From: an uncultured Prevotella sp.
GTDB lineage: Bacteria; Bacteroidota; Bacteroidia; Bacteroidales; Bacteroidaceae
DNA: 16,785 nt
Assembly: GCA_937877685.1 (NCBI GenBank)
Contig: CALFGU010000187.1
Span: forward strand, 1 to 16,785
Direction: 5' to 3'
Shown: one piece after another, positions 1 through 6,217 of the stretch
How positions within the stretch are numbered: the first letter of the stretch is position 1
Layout: each line of letters begins with the position of its first letter
The notes under the pieces: generated by a model
What the model saw: only the letters and a program-made list of their open reading frames with translations
Database searches by the model: none
Told to the model about the DNA's origin: nothing
Position numbers and translations under genes: made by a program

Positions 1-36
1 GTACTGCGTCTAGCGGGAGAGTAGGTCGCCGCCACT
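1..36 (+). rRNA. rrf: 5S ribosomal RNA, 3' end only
   Basis: The first bases match the conserved 3' part of bacterial 5S rRNA, including the GGGAGAGTAGGTCGCCGCC stretch that forms the end of helix IV/V and the terminal stem. About 35 nt of the usual ~110 nt are present, so the rest of the gene, and presumably 23S and 16S, lie to the left of the window. The exact 3' end is uncertain by a few bases. A strong terminator follows within ten bases, which fits the end of an rRNA operon. Confidence 0.9.
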
Positions 37-40
37 TTTC

Positions 41-77
41 AGAGAGGTTCTTCAAATTTGAAGGACCTCTTTTTTTT
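41..77 (+). terminator. Rho-independent terminator of the rRNA operon
   Basis: An 11-bp stem (43-53 with 60-70, one G-T pair, six-base loop AAATTT) runs directly into a run of eight T. It sits immediately after the 5S end, so it most likely ends the rRNA transcript. Confidence 0.9.
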
Positions 78-79
78 GC

Positions 80-555
80 TTTCTATTAGCCTTTTTTTAG
101 GTGAGAGTTGGCTTGAGGTTCTAAATTAGAAGTGTGCAATCTCCTTGATAAAAGGGGGTTGCACACTTGCGTAACTGCGGGTAATAAAGACGAACTTACG
201 GTTGTGTAAATGTGCCTTTATTTCATTGTAATTGTCTTCTAAATAATTTGAGGGTGAAGAAGAATTTTTTATTTTTGGACAATAATATAGTAGTTGCTTG
301 CGTGACCTTTTGTTGACTCAAGCGTATTTTTAGATGAGCTCGGTGTCATGAATTACTCGCGCGCTTATAAATTGGGGATTTTCTAAGGATAGGGCAAGGG
401 ATTCGGTCAGGGGGATATATTTCCTGTGTAACCTTTTATATGATTACTTTTTCTTTTGTAATTGGAACTTTTTCTTGAGTTGAGCGTATGCAGTAATGAA
501 TGGCCATCAATCTGATATTCTATTTTTACTGTAAACGATTCAAATTATTATTCAA
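80..555. other. Intergenic region, no gene recognised
   Basis: About 475 AT-rich bases separate the rRNA terminator from the next gene. I see no convincing coding frame, tRNA or known RNA. It holds a strong stem-loop at 130-168. A sequence at 416-423 (TATATTTC) is one base off the Bacteroidota TAnnTTTG -7 box and could belong to a promoter for the downstream gene with a long leader, but this is weak. Confidence 0.5.
130..168. other. Strong stem-loop without a T-run
   Basis: AAGTGTGCAA (130-139) and TTGCACACTT (159-168) are perfect 10-bp inverted arms. Inside them CTCCTT can pair with AAGGGG (one G-T pair), giving a nearly continuous hairpin of about 16 bp. Neither side is followed by a run of T on its transcribed strand, so it is not a standard terminator. 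It could be a structured leader, a second rRNA-operon boundary element or a protein site; the sequence does not decide. Confidence 0.55.
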
Positions 556-1749
556 ATGAAAACACTTAGATTTATCGTTGCTCTTGGTTTCATGCTGACT
601 ACGTTTCTATCACTCTTCGCGCAAAAGGCTGAACCCGTGCGCGCCGTAATCATTTCAGGGCAAGATTCGGCGTGGTATGCTCGTCAGGCAGAGGCTTGGG
701 AAGCGGAGGTAAAGAAACACCCGAAATCCGAAGAGGCTTGGCGCAACCTGTTTAACGCAAAGTATTATCTGAAGTTTTGGTTTGATGGACTGAAGGAGCA
801 TACTCCTGTTGAAAACTTTGTTATGACGCGCATGGAGCAGGCTATTCCTGAGACTTTTACCTACAATTATTGCCGCTACAGGATTTCCATGACGAGCGAT
901 TCGGTATTTGCGGAACGCGCGCTCACAATGATTCCTGATGATGTGGACCTTGAAATGGTGGACGGCCTTTTGGGTTACCTTTGGCGCACAGGGGCGGACC
1001 TTGACAAGGGGGAGCGTGGCGCACTATTCAATGAAATGCTGAAGTGGCAGTACGAGGGTGGTTACTATCCCGATTTCGCCCTGCGCTACAACTACAACCA
1101 GTTGGAGGGCATGCCCGAGAATGCCATTTATATCGGACTGGGCGACCTCGACCTCTTTTCCAAAATTATGATGCAAAGGGCGATGAACTTGCACAAGGAT
1201 AAGTTTATCGTGGTAAGTTCCTTCCTTTTCCTCCAGGACTATCGCGATGGTATCTGTCAGCATCTTGGCATCCCGCCTTATGAAATTGAGGCGTCGCAAT
1301 TCCAACTCTCCAAATTCATTCACTACCTGAGTGAAAAAACGGACAGACCCGTTTATTTGAATGCTTCAGTGCCCAATAATTTAGAGTCGTCTTCAGACAA
1401 GGAAATCAAGGAGTTTTGCGATAACCTCTATCAAGAGGGACTTCTGTTGAAGTATAGCACCACGCCTTACGACAATGCTACGGCGGCTATGCGCGCCTTT
1501 GAAAAGTATCACTTGGAGTACCTCACCGAACCCCGCTTCCGCACGGAGATTTACTGGAAGGGTAGCGAAAAATTGCAGGTGAATTACGCCACCCTCCTGC
1601 CTAAATTCATTCAGCGGTTTAAGGCGGCTGGCGATGAGAAGCGTGCGCAACAGTTGTACCGCATCTTGCGTGCCTCCATCACGAATACGCAGTTGGACGA
1701 GGCAACAAAGCAACGCTATCTTCAACATCTTGAAAACTTCCGCCCATGA
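556..1749 (+). CDS. Secreted protein of unknown function, first gene of a sigma-factor operon
   Basis: A 397-residue protein that I do not recognise. The first ~22 residues form a clear signal peptide (a Lys/Arg start, a hydrophobic core rich in Leu/Phe, then an Ala-Gln end), so it should be exported to the periplasm or the outer membrane. There is no lipobox Cys at the cleavage site. Residues ~43-70 (tryptophan- and alanine-rich, with KHPKSEEAWRN) resemble a tetratricopeptide helix pair, and the rest looks mixed alpha/beta without transmembrane segments. Its stop overlaps the start of the next gene, the ECF sigma factor, by ATGA (1746-1749), so the two are translationally coupled. That suggests it may sense or transmit an envelope signal to the sigma factor, but this is inference from position only. 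Confidence 0.85.
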   Translation: MKTLRFIVALGFMLTTFLSLFAQKAEPVRAVIISGQDSAWYARQAEAWEAEVKKHPKSEEAWRNLFNAKYYLKFWFDGLKEHTPVENFVMTRMEQAIPETFTYNYCRYRISMTSDSVFAERALTMIPDDVDLEMVDGLLGYLWRTGADLDKGERGALFNEMLKWQYEGGYYPDFALRYNYNQLEGMPENAIYIGLGDLDLFSKIMMQRAMNLHKDKFIVVSSFLFLQDYRDGICQHLGIPPYEIEASQFQLSKFIHYLSEKTDRPVYLNASVPNNLESSSDKEIKEFCDNLYQEGLLLKYSTTPYDNATAAMRAFEKYHLEYLTEPRFRTEIYWKGSEKLQVNYATLLPKFIQRFKAAGDEKRAQQLYRILRASITNTQLDEATKQRYLQHLENFRP

Positions 1750-2327
1750 TACGCTTCTTCCGTAAGACCTCGCTCACCGCATTGACCGATGAGCAGTTGA
1801 TGAGTCGGGTGGGAGAAGGGCAAGACGAGAAGGCGTTCAACGAACTCTACTCGCGCCACGCCCGAAGACTGATGGGGTTCTTCCTGCGAGCCTTTCGCTA
1901 CGACGAGGACGAGGCTGCCGATGCCTGTCAAGAAACCTTCCTGAAAGTGTGGCAGGCAGCGGAGCATTTCAACCCCACCTCCGCCTTTCGCCCTTGGCTT
2001 TACACGATAGCCTACAACCTTTGCCGCTCCCGCTTTCGGCATTCCGAGCAAGCAGAGCGCTATCGTTCTGAGCAATTTGCCACAATGACAGACGAATATA
2101 CCGATGTTTGCGAACTGCAATTAGATAACGCCACATTGTTAGAGACTTTGGAAAAAGTCTTAGAAACTTTGTCGCAGGAAAGTCGCACTCTTTTTGCCCT
2201 ACGTTTTGAAGAAGAACTCGGCATTGCGCAAGTCTCTGAAATCCTTGGCATTCCCGAGGGCACCGTCAAGTCGCGCCTTCACCGACTCCTCAACCATTTG
2301 AAACAACAACTCCACGACTATGAATAA
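1746..2327 (+). CDS. ECF-type RNA polymerase sigma factor
   Basis: At 193 residues it has the usual length of an extracytoplasmic-function sigma factor, which directs RNA polymerase to a small set of promoters in response to an envelope or stress signal. Sigma region 2 spans about residues 27-98, with the core-binding DACQETFLKVW segment and the -10-recognising FRPWLYTIAYNLCRSR segment. Region 4 spans about 133-185 and ends in a helix-turn-helix with IPEGTVKSRLHRL. Region 3 is absent, as expected. The ATG overlaps the upstream stop by four bases and the gene overlaps the following one by eight, so the three are one transcript. No SusC/SusD or FecR gene is adjacent, so this does not look like the common FecI-type nutrient-uptake arrangement. 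Confidence 0.96.
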   Translation: MIRFFRKTSLTALTDEQLMSRVGEGQDEKAFNELYSRHARRLMGFFLRAFRYDEDEAADACQETFLKVWQAAEHFNPTSAFRPWLYTIAYNLCRSRFRHSEQAERYRSEQFATMTDEYTDVCELQLDNATLLETLEKVLETLSQESRTLFALRFEEELGIAQVSEILGIPEGTVKSRLHRLLNHLKQQLHDYE

Positions 2328-2778
2328 TTTTGAAAATCAAATATCCCAAGCGGCGAAAGCATTGCGCGACAAGCACGATGCTACGTTGAAAGTGCCCACA
2401 TCGCCACGCGTGAGTGTCGCAAAAACGGGGCGACCTCTTTTCTGGTGGACAGGCATTGCCGCCGCCCTCTGCGTGGGTTACTTCTTGGGGGCAGCATCCC
2501 CCTTCCGCGCTCCCGAAACTCCTGCTCCCCTTGCACAACTCCCCAAGACGGAAATCCTGCGCGACACAATTTTTACCACCATTCGCGACACGCTCTTCCT
2601 CGAGCGTGAAGTGCCCGTCTATCTCCATACGCCAGCAGAGAGAAACCTTGCAGTAGTTCTTCCCCAAACAGATTCTGTGCAAACAGTTCCTCTTCAAAAT
2701 TCCACCACATCTGATATGGAAATGGGTAAAAGCATCCTCGACGATACTATTCATTATGCGCTGTTGGTTTCTATGTAA
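2320..2778 (+). CDS. Small single-pass membrane protein, possible anti-sigma factor
   Basis: A 152-residue protein. Residues 1-38 are charged and probably cytoplasmic, residues ~40-60 form one transmembrane helix (WWTGIAAALCVGYFLGAA), and residues 61-152 are proline- and threonine-rich and probably periplasmic. That topology, and the position immediately after an ECF sigma gene with an eight-base overlap, is what an anti-sigma factor shows. However, I see no HxxxCxxC zinc motif of the ZAS family and no FecR-like domain, and the cytoplasmic segment is short. The function is therefore inferred from context. It is the last gene of the unit and a terminator follows 11 bases after its stop. Confidence 0.8.
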   Translation: MNNFENQISQAAKALRDKHDATLKVPTSPRVSVAKTGRPLFWWTGIAAALCVGYFLGAASPFRAPETPAPLAQLPKTEILRDTIFTTIRDTLFLEREVPVYLHTPAERNLAVVLPQTDSVQTVPLQNSTTSDMEMGKSILDDTIHYALLVSM

Positions 2779-2788
2779 TGTAGTCTAT

Positions 2789-2827
2789 AAAACCGCCTAT
2801 CCCCTCGCAAGGAATAGGCGGTTTTTT
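2789..2827 (+). terminator. Rho-independent terminator of the sigma-factor operon
   Basis: AAAACCGCCTAT (2789-2800) pairs perfectly with ATAGGCGGTTTT (2814-2825), continuing inward past one C-A mismatch, and the right arm ends in a run of six T. It starts 11 bases after the stop of the last gene of the unit. Confidence 0.92.
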
Positions 2828-2856
2828 GCTAAAATAGGTAATTTTACACTTAAAAC

Positions 2857-2872
2857 TTGCCGGTATCGGCAA
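2857..2872. promoter_or_regulatory. Probable operator palindrome upstream of the Fic gene
   Basis: TTGCCG-GTAT-CGGCAA is a perfect 6-bp inverted repeat with a 4-base spacer. It covers the place where the -33 element of the promoter should lie. A further copy of the left arm, AAAACTTGCCGATA, lies at 2905-2918 just before the start codon, matching AAAACTTGCCGGTA at 2852-2865 in 13 of 14 bases. Binding here would block transcription, and the encoded protein has its own DNA-binding-type N-terminus, so autoregulation is a reasonable inference. Confidence 0.55.
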
Positions 2873-2880
2873 AAATAAGG

Positions 2881-2888
2881 TATATTTG
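2881..2888 (+). promoter_or_regulatory. Bacteroidota -7 promoter box for the Fic gene
   Basis: TATATTTG matches the TAnnTTTG consensus of the Bacteroidota primary sigma factor. A TTGC sequence at 2857-2860 lies at about the right distance (20 bases) for the -33 element and is part of the palindrome described at 2857-2872. Transcription would start near 2893-2896, giving a short leader of about 25 bases before the ATG at 2921. Confidence 0.65.
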
Positions 2889-2920
2889 CAGTGGTTTTAC
2901 AAAGAAAACTTGCCGATAAT

Positions 2921-3802
2921 ATGGGATATATTTCAATTATTCAGTTTGCTAAATTACATAACATCAGTGAGCGCACAGCGCGAAATTATTGTGCACAAGG
3001 GAAGATTGAAGGTGCTTTCCTGACGGGTAAGACATGGAACATTCCCGAGGATGCTGCGTTGCCGAAAAGAGGGAAAGTACAACTTTCGCCCTTGCTTAAG
3101 CGTTTGCGAGAGGAAAAGCAAAGTCAACTGAAAGGCGGGATTTATCATCGTACACAGATTGACCTTACCTACAATTCTAATCATATTGAGGGGAGCAAGT
3201 TGACAGAAGAGCAGACACGTTATATTTTTGAGACGAATACCCTTGGGGTTACAACAGAAGATACACGTATTGACGACATCTTAGAAACAGTGAATCACTT
3301 TCGTTGCATCGATTATATCATTGACCACGCAACGGATAAGATTACCGAGGCGCATATCAAGCAACTGCACTTAATGTTAAAATCAGGAACTTCTGATAGT
3401 AATAAGGATTGGTTCTCGGTGGGCGATTACAAACGTTTGCCTAATGAAGTGGGAGGCATGGATACTACAGAACCAGAAGCCGTGCATCATGCCATCAAAG
3501 AATTGCTCAAGGATTACACAGCCATTTCAAAAGTAATGTTCCACGACATCCTAGATTTCCATGTACGCTTCGAGCGAATCCACCCCTTCCAAGATGGTAA
3601 CGGACGTGTCGGGCGATTGCTTATGTTCTGGCAATGCCTACAAGCAAAGATCGTCCCCTTTATCATCACGCAAGACCTCCGTTTATTTTACTACCGTGGC
3701 CTGCAAAATTGGGGACATATAGATGGATACCTTACAGACACTTGCCTCACTGCTCAAGACAACTATAAGGCGTTGCTGGAGTATTTTAGGGTGAAGTGGT
3801 AA
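2921..3802 (+). CDS. Fic-domain protein with N-terminal helix-turn-helix
   Basis: Fic enzymes usually transfer AMP from ATP to a hydroxyl of a target protein. Residues ~1-45 of this 293-residue protein look like a MerR/excisionase-type helix-turn-helix (ISIIQFAKLHNISERTARNY). The Fic core follows: the catalytic motif HPFQDGNGRVGR lies at 221-232 with the general-base His at 221, and matches HxFx(D/E)GNGRxxR. Upstream, SNHIEG at 86-91 fits the [S/T]xxxE[G/N] inhibitory motif, so activity is probably held off within the same chain. I chose the ATG at 2921; a GTG at 2891 in the same frame overlaps the predicted transcription start and seems too early. It is a single-gene unit with its own promoter, operator-like palindrome and terminator, and no separate antitoxin gene next to it. 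Its base composition is more AT-rich than that of the sigma-factor genes. Confidence 0.93.
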   Translation: MGYISIIQFAKLHNISERTARNYCAQGKIEGAFLTGKTWNIPEDAALPKRGKVQLSPLLKRLREEKQSQLKGGIYHRTQIDLTYNSNHIEGSKLTEEQTRYIFETNTLGVTTEDTRIDDILETVNHFRCIDYIIDHATDKITEAHIKQLHLMLKSGTSDSNKDWFSVGDYKRLPNEVGGMDTTEPEAVHHAIKELLKDYTAISKVMFHDILDFHVRFERIHPFQDGNGRVGRLLMFWQCLQAKIVPFIITQDLRLFYYRGLQNWGHIDGYLTDTCLTAQDNYKALLEYFRVKW

Positions 3803-3814
3803 GTAACATTACTC

Positions 3815-3868
3815 AAAAATATAATGGTCCAAAGACTATAAGAAAAGTCTTTGGACCATTATATTTTT
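3815..3868. terminator. Terminator hairpin after the Fic gene, perfect 23-bp stem
   Basis: The arms 3815-3837 and 3846-3868 are perfectly complementary over 23 bp, with an 8-base loop (ATAAGAAA). The left arm begins with A5 and the right arm ends with T5, so it can act as an intrinsic terminator in either direction. It begins 12 bases after the Fic stop codon. Confidence 0.85.
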
Positions 3869-4220
3869 CAAATCTTAATATTATTGACATATGAAGAGAC
3901 GCCAATTCTTAAAGTCAATTTCATTATCTCAATCTAAGAAGTAATTTCAAGAGAACAAGTCCCCATTTTCTTAATCTCACGCGGATTACGCAGATTATGC
4001 GAAGGTATGCGGAATTTCTAAATTCCAATTAAGAGAGCACGCGGAGAAGCACACGCTAACGCTTGTGCTTTGCCGTCCGGATGGCAACATACGAGCGAAG
4101 CAAAGTATGACTCTGCGTAATCATTCATAAGAGAGACTTATTGTTTTCCTGCACAGTCTTTGCGAAATCCGCGAAATCCGCGTGAAACTTTTTGCCGGAC
4201 AGTAATATTCCTATTTAAAT
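3869..4220. other. Intergenic region, repeat-rich, no gene recognised
   Basis: No coding frame is convincing here. The first ~100 bases (to about 3970) are AT-rich and featureless to my eye. The rest is dominated by the nested inverted repeats at 3977-4185. It lies between a plus-strand gene end and a minus-strand gene end. Confidence 0.6.
3977..4185. repeat. Nested inverted-repeat element with CACGCGGATT-type ends
   Basis: The outer arms TCACGCGGATT (3977-3987) and AATCCGCGTGA (4175-4185) are perfectly inverted. The similarity extends inward imperfectly as repeated GCGGATTxCGC units. An inner pair, GATTACGCAGA (3984-3994) and TCTGCGTAATC (4112-4122), is also perfect. Between them lie smaller hairpins: a near-palindrome at 4070-4087 (TTGCC...GGCAA around TCCGGA) and CATAC/GTATG at 4088-4109. 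The whole is about 209 bp with no open frame. It resembles the dispersed, non-coding inverted-repeat elements found between Bacteroidota genes. Whether it is mobile cannot be told from one copy. Confidence 0.6.
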
Positions 4221-4268
4221 AACGACCGAGAGAGGTGCGTGTTTGTGATACGTCCTCTCTCGGTCGTT
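4221..4268. terminator. Hairpin terminator after the flavodiiron gene
   Basis: AACGACCGAGAGAGG (4221-4235) and CCTCTCTCGGTCGTT (4254-4268) form a perfect 15-bp stem with an 18-base loop. It is 26 bases beyond the stop of the minus-strand flavodiiron gene. On the minus strand the stem is followed by ATTTAAATAG, and on the plus strand by TTA, so it is better supported as a stable 3' end than as a classic T-run terminator; it may serve both directions. Confidence 0.75.
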
Positions 4269-4294
4269 TTATTGGGATTGTCTGAATAGACTTT

Positions 4295-5452
4295 TTATTT
4301 GAGTATAGCGTCAGCCAATTCCTCCATGGCGGGAAGGTCTTCTGCTTTCATGCGTGCGCGGATGGTGACCATGGGAGAGACGATGTCGAGGTTTTTCATC
4401 TCGAGGAGCATGTTGCGCATGACTTTTCCAGCGGTAGGTGCCCAAGAACCGTTTTCGAGAATGCCGACGCGGCGGTTCTGGTAGTTCTTGATAATCAACT
4501 TGTGGAGAAATTCGTGCATGGGAGGGAAGAGTCCGGCGTCGTAAGAGGAGGCGCAGACGATGAGTTTGCTCATGCGGAAGGCATCTTCAACTGCTTCTGC
4601 CATGTCGTCGCGACTAAGGTCGGCAATGGATACTTTGGGAGCACACTTCTCGCGGAGGATTTCAGCTAACTTGTGTGCCGCTTTTGCCGTACCGCCATGG
4701 ATGGAGGCATAGGCGATGAATACGCCCTCGGTTTCGGGTTCGTATTTGCTCCAGGTGTCGTAGAGTCCGATGTAGTAGCCAAGGTTTTCTGTGAGAATGG
4801 GACCGTGGAGCGGGCAGATGGTTGAGATGTTTGCGCCAGCGAGTTTCTTGAGTAACGCTTGCACTTGCATGCCATATTTACCGCAAATATTGAAGTAGTA
4901 ACGGCGAGCTTCGCATGCCCAATCCTCTTCGTGGCAGAGCGCTCCGAATTTTCCGAAGGCGTCGGCGGCGAAGAGGATGCCTTCCGTCTCTTCAAGACTC
5001 ACCATTACCTCTGGCCAGTGGACCATAGGTGCAAGGAAGAAGCGCAGGGAATGTGCGCCGAGCGAGAGGGTGTCGCCTTCGCCCACGGCAATGCTACGGT
5101 TGGAGAAATCTGCGCCTTCAAAGAAGAGGGGCATCATTTGGAGAGCACGCTGAGTGGCTACCACTTGAAGGTTGGGGAAGCGCTCCATCACTTCTGCTAC
5201 GAGCGAGGCGTGGTCGGGTTCCATGTGTTGCACGACAAGATAGTCGGGGGTGCGATCGTCAAGGGCTGCTTCAAGATTTGCCCACCATTCTTTTGCCTTG
5301 CGTGCGTCAACGGTGTCCATGATTGTTACCTTCTCGTCAAGGATAAGGTAGGAGTTGTAAGAGATGCCGTTGGGGATGATATACTGTCCCTCGAAGAGGT
5401 CGAGGGTGGTGTCATCGACACCGATGTATCGGATGTTTGGGGTGATAGTCAT
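4295..5452 (-). CDS. fprA: FprA-family flavodiiron protein (A-type flavoprotein)
   Basis: Flavodiiron proteins reduce O2 to water, or NO to N2O, in the cytoplasm and protect anaerobes from both gases. At 385 residues this is the minimal class A form. Residues ~1-240 are the metallo-beta-lactamase-like diiron domain, and all ligands are present: H76, E78, D80 and H81 in QHMEPDH, H145 in PMVHWPE, D164 in AADAFG and H216 in CPLHG. Residues ~244-385 are the FMN-binding flavodoxin domain, with a phosphate-binding loop at YASIHGGTAK. There is no rubredoxin or extra reductase domain, so an external electron donor is required. The gene is the last of a same-strand run of four and is followed by a hairpin. 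Its leader, just before the ATG, contains three 16-bp tandem repeats. Confidence 0.95.
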   Translation of the reverse strand: MTITPNIRYIGVDDTTLDLFEGQYIIPNGISYNSYLILDEKVTIMDTVDARKAKEWWANLEAALDDRTPDYLVVQHMEPDHASLVAEVMERFPNLQVVATQRALQMMPLFFEGADFSNRSIAVGEGDTLSLGAHSLRFFLAPMVHWPEVMVSLEETEGILFAADAFGKFGALCHEEDWACEARRYYFNICGKYGMQVQALLKKLAGANISTICPLHGPILTENLGYYIGLYDTWSKYEPETEGVFIAYASIHGGTAKAAHKLAEILREKCAPKVSIADLSRDDMAEAVEDAFRMSKLIVCASSYDAGLFPPMHEFLHKLIIKNYQNRRVGILENGSWAPTAGKVMRNMLLEMKNLDIVSPMVTIRARMKAEDLPAMEELADAILK

Positions 5453-5453
5453 A

Positions 5454-5501
5454 GTTGAGGTTTTGAGGTTTAAAGGTTCTGAGGTTTTTAGGTTCTGAGG
5501 C
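5454..5501. repeat. Three tandem 16-bp repeats in the leader of the flavodiiron gene
   Basis: The plus strand reads GTTGAGGTTTTGAGGT (5454-5469), TTAAAGGTTCTGAGGT (5470-5485) and TTTTAGGTTCTGAGGC (5486-5501). The second and third copies share AGGTTCTGAGG; the first is more diverged. The array begins one base upstream of the minus-strand ATG (5450-5452), so it would be transcribed as the last part of the leader or lie right at the promoter. Confidence 0.7.
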
Positions 5502-5521
5502 GTTGCGACGGCGTCGCAACG
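5501..5521. other. GC-rich 9-bp hairpin between Nudix and flavodiiron genes
   Basis: CGTTGCGAC (5501-5509) and GTCGCAACG (5513-5521) are perfectly inverted around a 3-base loop (GGC). No T-run follows on the minus strand, so it is not a classic terminator. It could be a leader structure or a processing or attenuation site. Confidence 0.6.
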
Positions 5522-5551
5522 GAGGGGACTGAATTTAGGGGACGGGAGATT

Positions 5552-6118
5552 TTAAGGATTATTGGGACAATCTTCCAAGTAGAGGTATTTCCACAAGGGG
5601 GCTGCCATGAGGGCTTGCTTGATTTCGTCGTTGAGCAGGATGCGCATGAGTTCTTCCTTCGTGAGTAGGTGGACGGTGATGTCCTCTGTGGCTTCAAGGT
5701 GTTGGGTGTCTATTTTCTCTACGCCCTCGGCTACGAAGCAGTAGGTGAGGTTGTTTGTCGTAGAAGGGTTACCGCAGATGACGGTTAAGAGTTTCCAAGT
5801 GCCACCACCGTAACCCGTTTCTTCCAGTAACTCACGTCGTGCCGCTACTTCGGGAGAAGCGTCTTCGGGGTCGATACATCCGGCGCAGACTTCGTATGCC
5901 GTTTGGCGCAGACCGTGGCGATATTGGCGGATGAGCACAAAGCGTCCGTCCTTCGTGCGGGCAATGACGTTTACCCAGTCGGGATATTCCAACACATAGT
6001 GCTCGGGATTTTCAGAACCGTTGGGCAGGCGCACATGGTCGCGACGTGCGGTGAGCCAAGGGCGACGGATGAGGTATTCGGAGTGGAGGATGGTCCAGGG
6101 TTGGGGATCGTTTTTCAT
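5552..6118 (-). CDS. Nudix hydrolase, ADP-ribose pyrophosphatase-like
   Basis: A 188-residue enzyme that should cleave a nucleoside diphosphate linked to another group. The N-terminal part with RQYRHG (65-69 region) and the YEVCAGCID start of the box are like ADP-ribose/sugar-nucleotide pyrophosphatases. The Nudix box occupies 80-103: G80, then RELLEETGY at 95-103 carries the metal-binding REXXEE core intact. It departs from GX5EX7REUXEEXGU: the seventh position is Asp86 instead of Glu, and there is one extra residue before Arg95. The substrate is not decided by the sequence. The gaps to its same-strand neighbours are 99 bases on each side. Confidence 0.93.
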   Translation of the reverse strand: MKNDPQPWTILHSEYLIRRPWLTARRDHVRLPNGSENPEHYVLEYPDWVNVIARTKDGRFVLIRQYRHGLRQTAYEVCAGCIDPEDASPEVAARRELLEETGYGGGTWKLLTVICGNPSTTNNLTYCFVAEGVEKIDTQHLEATEDITVHLLTKEELMRILLNDEIKQALMAAPLWKYLYLEDCPNNP

Positions 6119-6158
6119 GAGTGAACGGTTAACGGGGAAGGGTGAAAGGTTAATGGTG

Positions 6159-6198
6159 AACGGTTAAAGATTAACGGTTAACGGTTAAAGATTAACGG
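6159..6198. repeat. Two 21-bp-spaced palindromic repeats upstream of the Nudix gene
   Basis: AACGGTTAAAGATTAACGG occurs at 6159-6177 and again at 6180-6198, a period of 21 bases (two helical turns). Each copy holds GTTAA-AGA-TTAAC, a perfect 5-bp inverted repeat. Weaker variants (GTGAACGGTTAACGG, GTGAAAGGTTAAT) fill 6121-6155 up to the start codon. The layout looks like a pair of operator sites, but simple-sequence expansion would look similar. Confidence 0.6.
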
Positions 6199-6217
6199 GG
6201 ATGGGAGTGGGGAAGTG

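Noticed and set aside
1024..2120. Long open frames on the minus strand opposite the secreted protein and sigma genes
   Set aside because: They lie wholly inside well-supported genes, resemble no family and have unlikely, Cys/His/Arg-rich compositions. They are shadow frames.
2891..2920. GTG at 2891 as the Fic start
   Set aside because: It falls at or before the expected transcription start set by TATATTTG at 2881-2888, and the helix-turn-helix begins right after the ATG at 2921.
2921..3802. Two-gene Fic toxin-antitoxin module
   Set aside because: No small antitoxin gene is adjacent and the inhibitory motif is within the same protein.
3977..4185. Insertion sequence
   Set aside because: No transposase frame and no visible target duplication; only a non-coding repeat can be supported.
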